A stretch of DNA of 5,365 nt, taken from Dietzia timorensis. Lineage in GTDB: Bacteria; Actinomycetota; Actinomycetes; Mycobacteriales; Mycobacteriaceae. Shown piece by piece: positions 1 through 5,365 of this stretch (position 1 is its first letter; each line of letters starts with the position of its first letter). A program made the position numbers and the translations under genes. The notes beneath the pieces are model-generated. The model saw only the letters and a list, made by a program, of their open reading frames with translations. It searched no databases and was not told the DNA's origin. The DNA is taken from the NCBI RefSeq assembly GCF_020742175.1, contig NZ_DYXM01000252.1, positions 1-5,365 of the forward strand, given 5' to 3'.

Positions 1-11
1 AAGGCCCACAG

Positions 12-635
12 ATGGTCGAAAGAGCAAAGAAGTCCAGTACACGAATCACCGCCGGCATTGCCGTGGTGGCCGGCCTCGCGGCTTCGTCCCTTCTCGGGGC
101 GACTGCGCACGCACAAACTGCCCCTCTCGACTCCACCCTGGGCTCGGTGACCTCGGGATCGGTCGGCGCCGCCGGCGCGATCGGATCGGGCGCGGCGACG
201 GGATCGCTGCCCGGCCAGTGCTCGGCGTTGGACCCGATGCTCGGCTCGCTGGGAATCGGCATGCGGAACTACACCACCGCTGTGCCGGGAGATCTGCCAG
301 GCCACACTGCTTTCCTCGTTGACCAGAACCTGGCCTCGGAAGCCTCCTCGACCACCGATGATCCGGTGATCAATTGGAAGAACGAAGATACCGGCGTGAC
401 GGGCACCGTCACCCAGGGCCCGCTTCCAGAGCACATCTACTGGTTCGAGCACAAGGGCGAAACGGAGTGGGGTGCCGATATCGAGACCGGCCCCGGACGC
501 ATCACGTGGACGTTCGACGCCCACGAGAGCGGAATGTTCCTACCGGGAATGTCGGTCCAGATGCTCACGTCTGGTCTCGTCCCGCCTCCCGTGTTCCCCT
601 ACACCGGCTGCGGTGGCGAGGTCGTCGTTCCGTAG
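12..635 (+). CDS. Secreted protein of unknown function with N-terminal signal peptide
   Basis: I do not recognise this 207-residue protein. The N-terminus is a textbook Sec signal peptide: basic residues (R4, K6, K7, R11), a hydrophobic Ala/Val/Leu/Gly core at about 13-31, and an A-H-A motif ending at A34, so cleavage is expected before Q35. There is no lipobox cysteine at the cleavage point, so it is probably soluble or surface-associated rather than a lipoprotein. Residues 36-67 are a Gly/Ser/Ala/Thr-rich low-complexity linker. From about 68 to 207 a compact domain follows, with alternating polar and hydrophobic segments suggesting beta strands (for example around 140-148 and 162-170). It has only two cysteines, C70 and C200, one near each end of this domain, which could form a single disulphide. 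The next ATG is at residue 76, inside the domain, so the start at 12 is favoured. A partial AAGG ribosome site lies at 1-4, seven bases upstream. The promoter lies outside the window. The gene is convergent with the cytochrome c assembly genes, so nothing ties it to them functionally. Confidence 0.85.
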   Translation: MVERAKKSSTRITAGIAVVAGLAASSLLGATAHAQTAPLDSTLGSVTSGSVGAAGAIGSGAATGSLPGQCSALDPMLGSLGIGMRNYTTAVPGDLPGHTAFLVDQNLASEASSTTDDPVINWKNEDTGVTGTVTQGPLPEHIYWFEHKGETEWGADIETGPGRITWTFDAHESGMFLPGMSVQMLTSGLVPPPVFPYTGCGGEVVVP

Positions 636-676
636 CGGGGCGCCAGTACGTCCGACGTCATGCCCTTGGGAAACGC

Positions 677-715
677 CGATGGGGGCTGTGCTTCCTCGAA
701 GCACAGCCCCCATCG
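677..715. terminator. Long perfect hairpin, probable bidirectional terminator
   Basis: Bases 677-693 and 699-715 are exact reverse complements, giving a 17-bp stem with a five-base loop (cctcg). The outer loop bases 694 and 698 can also pair, leaving a three-base loop. The stem includes a run of five G:C pairs (681-685 with 707-711). It sits between the stop of the plus-strand secreted protein gene (635) and the stop of the minus-strand ccsB gene (744), where a shared terminator for convergent genes is expected. The T tract is weak on both sides: tggctatta on the plus strand, and a short run of three T on the minus strand. It therefore resembles the tail-poor hairpin terminators common in GC-rich Actinobacteria rather than a canonical enterobacterial one. 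Confidence 0.85.
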
Positions 716-743
716 TGGCTATTACCGGTGTTCCTGCTTTCGA

Positions 744-1724
744 CTAGCCGAGACCGGCGTAGGAGTGCAGGCCGGAGACGACCATGTTAATGAAGAACAG
801 GTTGAAGATGTTGACCGCGAGGCCGAGGATGTTGATCCACGCGGCACGCTTGGCGCCCCAGCCCGTGGTCGCGCGGGCGTGCAGGTACGCCGCGTAGACG
901 ATCCAGTTGATGAAGGCGACGGTCTCCTTGGGGTCCCAGCCCCAGAACCGGCCCCACGCGGACTCTGCCCAGATGGCGCCGAACATGACGCCGATGCCGA
1001 AGATCGGGAAGCCGAGGAGCGTCGTGTAGTACGCCATCCGGTCGATCGATTCCTTCGACGGGAGCGGCCGGGCGATGGCGCCGAAGAAGCCCGACTCCTC
1101 CCCCTTCGGCTGGTACGAGCGCAGGATGAAGGCGATCGAGAACAGGCCGGACAGCAGAAGAATGCCCGAGCCGAGCGTGATGGTGGTGACGTGAATCGGC
1201 ACCCAGTAGGACTGGAGCGCCGGCATGACCGGTGCGGCATCGGTGTAGAGGACGCGAGCAGCAACCGTCATCATCACCAACACCGGGAGCAGGACCCACG
1301 GCCATAGCTGGCGGTAGCCGGGCTTGCGCAGGAACCACAGAGACGCGGCCATCACGAACGTCAGCGTGAACATGACGTACTCGTACATGTTGCCCAGCGG
1401 CATGCGGTGGGTGGCGAAGCCGCGCAGAACGATCGAGGCCGCCATGAACACCGTGCCCAGGCCGGCGAACAGGTACGCCAGGCGGGACCACGGGCCTTCG
1501 GACTCGGCGGTCGCCTCAGCGTCCGTATGTTCGGTCGCCGAGGTCGAGGACTCCACCGAGGTGCCGGCGCCTACGGTGGCGAGCTCGCGCTCCGGTGCGA
1601 TGCGGCGAACCCGATAACGCGCGTAACCGACCGCCGCGACGACTAGGCCCACCAGGAGCAGGGCGAATGCCGTGTTGAACGCTAGATCCGAGTAGCGAGC
1701 GAGGTCGGTGTTCACGTCACTCAT
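744..1724 (-). CDS. ccsB: Cytochrome c biogenesis protein CcsB/CcsA (System II haem handling, ResC family)
   Basis: This 326-residue integral membrane protein belongs to the CcsA/ResC haem-handling family. With ResB it forms the System II complex that moves haem to the outer face of the membrane and attaches it to CXXCH motifs of apocytochromes c. The family signature, a tryptophan-rich WWD-type motif, is present as WGRFWGWDPKET at residues 257-268. Histidines suited to haem ligation lie at H106 (in THRMPLGNMYE), H178 (in PIHVT) and H320 (in SGLHSY). About eight membrane segments are visible, near 14-34, 82-101, 115-131, 139-158, 181-202, 234-253, 267-282 and 298-318. Between the first two lies a Ser/Thr/Glu/Ala-rich stretch (about 44-78), probably a variable loop. 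The ATG overlaps the resB stop by one base (TGATG) and has a good AGAAGG site upstream, which fixes the start and implies translational coupling. It is the last gene of the cluster and ends just before the hairpin at 677-715. The gene name varies between ccsA and ccsB in Actinobacteria. Confidence 0.96.
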   Translation of the reverse strand: MSDVNTDLARYSDLAFNTAFALLLVGLVVAAVGYARYRVRRIAPERELATVGAGTSVESSTSATEHTDAEATAESEGPWSRLAYLFAGLGTVFMAASIVLRGFATHRMPLGNMYEYVMFTLTFVMAASLWFLRKPGYRQLWPWVLLPVLVMMTVAARVLYTDAAPVMPALQSYWVPIHVTTITLGSGILLLSGLFSIAFILRSYQPKGEESGFFGAIARPLPSKESIDRMAYYTTLLGFPIFGIGVMFGAIWAESAWGRFWGWDPKETVAFINWIVYAAYLHARATTGWGAKRAAWINILGLAVNIFNLFFINMVVSGLHSYAGLG

Positions 1725-3394
1725 CAGGCGCCTTCTTTCGTTGTCTTACCCAGCGAATCCAGGATCGATTGTCTCATGCGGTCGAACTCCTTACCCCATC
1801 CAGCGCGGTCCGTGCGCGCGAGGCCGCCCAGGGTGAGCACGGTACGTCCGTCGTCATCGGTGGTGATGCGCGCCCAGAAGCGGCGGCGGCGTACGGAGAT
1901 CGAGAGGATCAGGCCCGCCATCATGACGACGGCCGAGATGCCCACGTATATCTGCGCGGGATCGTGCGAGACCTGAAGGTTCGCGAACTCCTTCGCGCCG
2001 TCGAAGCGGACCTCCACGCCGTTCGGGAGAGTCGTCGATTCGCCGGGCGCGAGGTTCACGCGGGCCTCGCGGTTGAGCGCCCCCTCCTCGATCAGCGATT
2101 GGTCCAGCGAGAACACGCCGGGCATGCGGCCGGTCTCCAGACCCGTGTCGCCGACGTAGACGTCGACCGCGACGGCCGGGTCGTTCATCGCGGGGAACGA
2201 GGACGAGAGCAGCTCGCCCTGGAACGCCGCGGTCGGAGCGAACAGGCCCTGGATGGCGATGCCGTTCTCGACGCGGTCGTCGAAGTTCGGGTACATGCCG
2301 GCCGGCGGGTCGAAGCGCATGACGCCAGAGGACAGGAAGGTCATCTGATCCGTGGGCGCCCACTGGTAGGTGTCCGTGCGGGTCTCGCCGTTCGGCCACG
2401 TGACCGTGAACGTCGGTGCGTAGCCGTGGCCCTGCAGGTAGACGCGGTCGCCGTTGATGCGCAGCGGGTCGTTGACCTTGAGGTGGTGGGTGTCCCACGT
2501 ACTCGGGTCCGACGCCTCGACCTCGTCGTTGTGGCGGATATCCGCGGAGAACATATTCGCCTGGCCGTTGGGCAGGTAGTCGGCTTCGAAGTTGTCGACG
2601 CGGACGCAGAACGGGCTGAGCTCCGTGCCGTCGACGCGCAGCCCGGCGCGGAACGAGTCGAACGCCGCGGGCGTGGTGTTGCAGAACGCCGGGGCGTCGC
2701 GGCCCGGGATCTGGATGACCATGCCCTCGTAGTAGAAGAACTTGCCGAGCGCCATCGCGATGAGGAGCGCGAGCATGCCGAAGTGGAAGACGATATTGCC
2801 GATCTCGCGCAGATAGCCGCGCTCGGCCGAGAATTCCTTGGCGCCTTTGACGCGGCCGTCGCCGTCGCTATAGCGGACGCGCCAGCCCTTGAGGTTCCCG
2901 CGGATGACCTTCTCGACCTCGTCCGGGGCGAGATCCGTGGTGACATTGGCGTTGTGCGGCAGACGGGTGAAGCGGCTCGGCGCGGCCGGCGGCTGCGTCT
3001 TGAGCTGGCGGAGCAGCTCGAACGAGCGCGGGGTGAGGCAGCCGATGAGCGAGATGAACAGCAGCGCGTAGATCGCGGTGAACCACCACGAGGAAAACAC
3101 GTCGAACAGCTGCACCGCGTCGAAGACCTTGCCGAGCGTGGGGCGCTCCGAGAGGTACTGGTCGACGTTCTGCTGGCTGAGGTTGCGCTGCGGGAGGAGC
3201 GCGCCCGGGATCGCGGCGATCGCGAGCATCATGAGCAGGATGAGCGCCGTGCGCATCTGCGTGAGGATGCGCCAGGCGTTGCGGAACGGGGCGATGATCC
3301 GGTTGACGAGGCTCGGGCCCGTGCGGGGCTTCTTCTCGGGCGCGGGAGACGGGCTTTCGCCCGGCTTCTCGTTCGATGTTGCGGTGGGGGCCAT
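1724..3394 (-). CDS. resB: Cytochrome c biogenesis protein ResB (Ccs1 family)
   Basis: This 556-residue protein is the ResB/Ccs1 partner of CcsB in System II cytochrome c maturation. Its layout fits the family: a Pro/Lys-rich cytoplasmic N-terminus (1-27), membrane segments near 48-68, 102-121 and 198-219, a large extracytoplasmic domain (about 222-480), a fourth membrane segment near 482-502, and a charged cytoplasmic tail (503-556). H204 sits inside the third segment (IVFHFGM), where the family carries a histidine implicated in haem binding. The external domain contains the family-like stretch VYLQGHGYAPTF (318-329). It also holds C238 and C263, 25 residues apart in FCNTTPAAFDS...SPFCVRVDNF, which could form a disulphide; C119 lies in the second membrane segment. 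The ATG is 14 bases after the epimerase stop, with only a weak site (AAGCAGAG), so translation is probably coupled to the upstream gene. The stop overlaps the ccsB start. Confidence 0.96.
   Translation of the reverse strand: MAPTATSNEKPGESPSPAPEKKPRTGPSLVNRIIAPFRNAWRILTQMRTALILLMMLAIAAIPGALLPQRNLSQQNVDQYLSERPTLGKVFDAVQLFDVFSSWWFTAIYALLFISLIGCLTPRSFELLRQLKTQPPAAPSRFTRLPHNANVTTDLAPDEVEKVIRGNLKGWRVRYSDGDGRVKGAKEFSAERGYLREIGNIVFHFGMLALLIAMALGKFFYYEGMVIQIPGRDAPAFCNTTPAAFDSFRAGLRVDGTELSPFCVRVDNFEADYLPNGQANMFSADIRHNDEVEASDPSTWDTHHLKVNDPLRINGDRVYLQGHGYAPTFTVTWPNGETRTDTYQWAPTDQMTFLSSGVMRFDPPAGMYPNFDDRVENGIAIQGLFAPTAAFQGELLSSSFPAMNDPAVAVDVYVGDTGLETGRMPGVFSLDQSLIEEGALNREARVNLAPGESTTLPNGVEVRFDGAKEFANLQVSHDPAQIYVGISAVVMMAGLILSISVRRRRFWARITTDDDGRTVLTLGGLARTDRAGWGKEFDRMRQSILDSLGKTTKEGA
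1731..1736 (-). promoter_or_regulatory. Ribosome binding site of ccsB inside the end of resB
   Basis: On the minus strand AGAAGG lies six bases before the ccsB ATG (1724-1722). It is contained in the last codons of resB, whose TGA stop shares its final A with that ATG. This arrangement decides the ccsB start and suggests coupled translation of the two partner subunits. Confidence 0.75.
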
Positions 3395-3408
3395 GAACTC
3401 TGCTTGAA

Positions 3409-4365
3409 CTACTTTCGGAAGAAATCCACTGTGCGGGCGACGCCTGTCGCGATGTCGACGCCGGGCGCCCAGCCGAGGACCTCGCGGGCACGGGAGGCAT
3501 CGAGGGCGCTGCGGGCGACGTCACCAAGCCGTGGCGGGGCGAAGTCCGGGTTATCGGCGACCCCGATGGTCTCGGCGACGAGGGTGTGCAGCCGGCGGTC
3601 CGAGGTCTCCACGCCGGTGCCGATGTTGAAGCGGAGGCCGGCGGCCTGCTCCGTGGTTCCGGCGCGGAAGAAGGCGTCGACGACATCGTCGACGAAGACG
3701 TAATCGCGGGTGTTGCGGCCGTCGCCGAACACGCGCGTCGGCGTTCCGGCGAGGAGGCGCTCGGAGAAGATCGCGACGACACCGGCCTCGCCGTGCGGGT
3801 TCTGGCGCGGGCCGTACACGTTCGCGGGGGCGACGGCGGCCCACGAGATGCCGTAGAGCTGGGCGAACATCTCGAGGTAGATCTCGCCGGCGACCTTGCC
3901 CGCCGCGTAGGGGCTCAAGGGGTTGACCGGGCGGGAATCGGAGACCGGGATGTCGTCGGTCGGGCCGTAGATGGAGCCGCCCGAGGAGGTGAACACGATG
4001 CGCTGCGTGCCCGCCACGCGCGCCGCTTCGGCGATGCGGACGGTGCCGACGACGTTGATCTCCGAGTCGAAGATCGGATCCTCGACGGACTTGCGGACGT
4101 CGATCTGGGCGGCGAGGTGGAAGATCGTGTGCGGAGCTTCCGATTCGACGATCTGCTGCAGCGCGGGGTCGGTGATGTCGACCTGGTGGAAGCTGAGCTT
4201 GCCGGATTCCTGCGCGTGGGCGAGGTTCTCGCGGCGCCCGGAGACGAGGTTGTCGACCACGGCGACCTCGTAGCCCTCGGCGATGAGCCGGTCGACGAGA
4301 GTGGAACCGATGAACCCGGCGCCGCCGGTGACGAGAACCTTCCTGGGGTTGACCTCGGGGCTCAT
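3409..4365 (-). CDS. galE: NAD-dependent nucleotide-sugar epimerase, GalE1-like (probable UDP-glucose 4-epimerase)
   Basis: This 318-residue protein is an extended short-chain dehydrogenase. A Rossmann fold with the NAD loop TGGAGFIG (13-20) is followed by D38 for the adenine ribose, V-D-I at 62-64, FHLAAQIDVRKSV (82-94), a serine pair at 127-128 in TSSGGSIYG, and the catalytic Y153-x3-K157 in SPYAAGK. After these come ANVYGPRQNPHGEAGVV (181-197), RVFGDGRNTRDYVFVDDV (211-228) and FNIGTG (246-251). The serine pair occupies the place where RmlB-type dTDP-glucose dehydratases have T-D-E, which argues for an epimerase. From memory, these blocks closely match mycobacterial GalE1 (Rv3634c), a UDP-galactose supplier for cell-wall galactan. 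Length is normal and no key residue is missing. The exact sugar (Glc/Gal, GlcNAc/GalNAc or uronic acid) cannot be read from sequence. It lies between ccdA and resB with gaps of 31 and 14 bases on the same strand, so it is probably co-transcribed with them, an unexpected setting for this enzyme. Confidence 0.9.
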   Translation of the reverse strand: MSPEVNPRKVLVTGGAGFIGSTLVDRLIAEGYEVAVVDNLVSGRRENLAHAQESGKLSFHQVDITDPALQQIVESEAPHTIFHLAAQIDVRKSVEDPIFDSEINVVGTVRIAEAARVAGTQRIVFTSSGGSIYGPTDDIPVSDSRPVNPLSPYAAGKVAGEIYLEMFAQLYGISWAAVAPANVYGPRQNPHGEAGVVAIFSERLLAGTPTRVFGDGRNTRDYVFVDDVVDAFFRAGTTEQAAGLRFNIGTGVETSDRRLHTLVAETIGVADNPDFAPPRLGDVARSALDASRAREVLGWAPGVDIATGVARTVDFFRK

Positions 4366-4372
4366 GGTTGTG

Positions 4373-4379
4373 TTCCTTT
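4373..4379 (-). promoter_or_regulatory. Strong ribosome binding site of the epimerase gene
   Basis: On the minus strand AAAGGAA lies in the 31-base gap between ccdA and the epimerase, with the AGGA core ending eight bases before the ATG at 4365. It is the clearest Shine-Dalgarno sequence in the cluster, much better than those before ccdA or resB. The epimerase can therefore be translated independently of ccdA, unlike resB and ccsB downstream. Confidence 0.8.
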
Positions 4380-4396
4380 CCTACGCGAACGGAATT

Positions 4397-5353
4397 CTAG
4401 ATGGGGAGCGTGGTGTCCGAGATGGCGAAATCGCGCAGCCACGCGACGAACTCCATCCACAGGCCGGTGGCGAGGAGTGCGCCCACGATGATGAGCATGA
4501 CCCCGCCGATTAACTGAATCGTACGACTGTGGCGCTGCGCCCACCGCGTTGCACCCGCCGCCCACGTCGAACCGAACGCGAGAAGAACGAAAGGAAGGCC
4601 GAGGCCGAGGCAGTAGACGACGATCAACGACACGCCGCGAGCGGCGTCCGCGCCGGTGCCCGCGCTGAGGGCGAGCGCGGCGGCGAGCGTCGGGCCGAGG
4701 CACGGGGTCCAGCCGAGCGCGAACACGCCGCCGAGGAGCGGGGCGCCGAGCCACGTGGAGATGGCCTTCGGCTGCATGCGGGTGTCGCGTTGGAGCGCGG
4801 GGACGAGGCCGATGAACACCAGGCCCATGAGGATGGTGATAACGCCGCCGACGCGTTGGAGGAGCTCCTGCTGCGGGGCGAGGTACTGGATGGCGCCGAG
4901 GACGACCGCGCTGAGCAGGACGAAGACGACGGTGAATCCCGCGACGAAAAGCAGGGCGGCTCCGGTGACGCGCCAGCGCAGGGATTTCGAGGCGGTGGCC
5001 GCCTGGGCCTTGGCGGATGCGTCCCTACGTGCTTCTGTCTTAGCCGCTTTTGGATCCTCGTTCGGCGCTATCGATAACTCTGTGAATTCAGCGCCGGTCG
5101 CTTCATCCCGGCTTTCGCTTGAAGGCTGCCCTTGCTTCTCGGGCGCGGCGACGACGGAAGTGAGGTAGGCGAGGTAGCCGGGGACGAGCGGCACGACACA
5201 CGGCGAGGCGAAGGAGATGAGACCCGCGAGAAGGGCGGCGCCGATCGCGAGGACCAGCGGACCCGAGGCGACCGCGTTCTGGAACGACTCCCCCACCGAA
5301 GCGAGAACCACCGTGTTAGCGGCGGCCGTGCCGGCCGCTTCCGCGCCCATCAT
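4397..5353 (-). CDS. ccdA: Cytochrome c biogenesis thiol-disulphide transporter CcdA (DsbD transmembrane family)
   Basis: This 318-residue membrane protein passes electrons from cytoplasmic thioredoxin across the membrane to an extracytoplasmic thioredoxin-like protein, keeping apocytochrome c cysteines reduced. Both family motifs are present: SPCVVPLVPGYLAYL (50-64, redox C52) and WTPCLGPTLAA (215-225, redox C218). C52 and C218 are the expected reactive pair; C248 is the only other cysteine. Six membrane segments are visible, near 32-50 (running into the first motif), 129-153, 167-187, 203-228, 240-262 and 278-299. A charged, Ala/Lys/Glu-rich loop of about 55 residues (70-125) separates the first two; it is longer than in compact CcdA proteins and its DNA is less GC-rich than the flanks. 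An in-frame TAG lies immediately before the ATG, so the protein cannot start earlier; the second codon is also ATG (5350-5348). Only a weak AGGCGG lies upstream. It is the first gene of the cluster visible here and precedes the epimerase by 31 bases. Confidence 0.95.
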   Translation of the reverse strand: MMGAEAAGTAAANTVVLASVGESFQNAVASGPLVLAIGAALLAGLISFASPCVVPLVPGYLAYLTSVVAAPEKQGQPSSESRDEATGAEFTELSIAPNEDPKAAKTEARRDASAKAQAATASKSLRWRVTGAALLFVAGFTVVFVLLSAVVLGAIQYLAPQQELLQRVGGVITILMGLVFIGLVPALQRDTRMQPKAISTWLGAPLLGGVFALGWTPCLGPTLAAALALSAGTGADAARGVSLIVVYCLGLGLPFVLLAFGSTWAAGATRWAQRHSRTIQLIGGVMLIIVGALLATGLWMEFVAWLRDFAISDTTLPI

Positions 5354-5365
5354 CTACGCCGCCTG

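Noticed and set aside
654..659. GACGTC palindrome in the 636-676 spacer
   Set aside because: A six-base palindrome is expected by chance in GC-rich DNA, and no promoter or operator context surrounds it.
660..1307. A plus-strand frame of 215 codons running through the hairpin into ccsB
   Set aside because: It starts just before the terminator hairpin and reads antisense through the conserved WWD region. The product is charged low complexity.
1769..3703. A 644-codon open frame on the plus strand opposite resB and the end of the epimerase gene
   Set aside because: It encodes a low-complexity Arg/Ala/Glu/Asp/Val-rich product with no recognisable domain and lies antisense to two clearly conserved genes. 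Long antisense open frames are a normal by-product of high GC third positions.
2868..3782. A 304-codon minus-strand frame bridging the epimerase and resB
   Set aside because: It is an out-of-frame shadow of two real genes, rich in Ser/Arg/Pro/Ala with no domain. It is not evidence for a fusion or frameshift.
3409..4365. Calling the epimerase a dTDP-glucose 4,6-dehydratase (RmlB)
   Set aside because: Some older annotations of close relatives use this name. The T-D-E catalytic triplet is replaced by a serine pair at 127-128, which fits epimerases.
3586..4491. A 301-codon plus-strand frame opposite the epimerase and the ccdA end
   Set aside because: It has the same Asp/Gly/Arg/Val-rich shadow composition, no plausible ribosome site, and full overlap with a gene bearing an intact active site.

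Overview
The window is a GC-rich stretch of bacterial chromosome that reads as high-GC Actinobacteria, most probably Corynebacteriales/Mycobacteriales (Corynebacterium, Dietzia, Gordonia or a relative). The reasons are the codon usage with G/C in third positions, an actinobacterial-type ccdA/resB/ccsB set for c-type cytochrome assembly, and an epimerase very like the mycobacterial GalE1 (Rv3634c) family. The genus cannot be fixed from the sequence alone. No phage, transposon, CRISPR, tRNA or rRNA signal was seen.

Layout. On the plus strand, 12-635 encodes a small exported protein of unknown function with a clear signal peptide. It converges on a four-gene minus-strand cluster, and a long near-perfect hairpin at 677-715 separates the two units as a probable shared terminator. 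Read in transcription order from the right edge, the minus-strand cluster is ccdA (5353-4397), a galE-like NAD-dependent epimerase (4365-3409), resB (3394-1724) and ccsB/ccsA (1724-744). Spacings are 31 nt, 14 nt and a 1-nt TGATG overlap, so the four genes look like one operon. The upstream part (in relatives usually a TlpA/ResA-type thioredoxin) would lie just beyond the right edge.

How the genes work together. CcdA carries reducing equivalents across the membrane, which keep apocytochrome c haem-binding cysteines reduced. ResB and CcsB form the System II haem export and cytochrome c synthase complex. In Actinobacteria the main client is the dihaem cytochrome c subunit of the bcc-aa3 supercomplex. 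The epimerase has no known part in this. It is expected to act on nucleotide sugars such as UDP-glucose/UDP-galactose, which in this order feed cell-wall galactan.

The main point of interest is that placement: a nucleotide-sugar epimerase tightly embedded between ccdA and resB, which are directly adjacent in the relatives I recall. Everything else looks like ordinary housekeeping sequence, and I do not see convincing evidence for a wholly new system.
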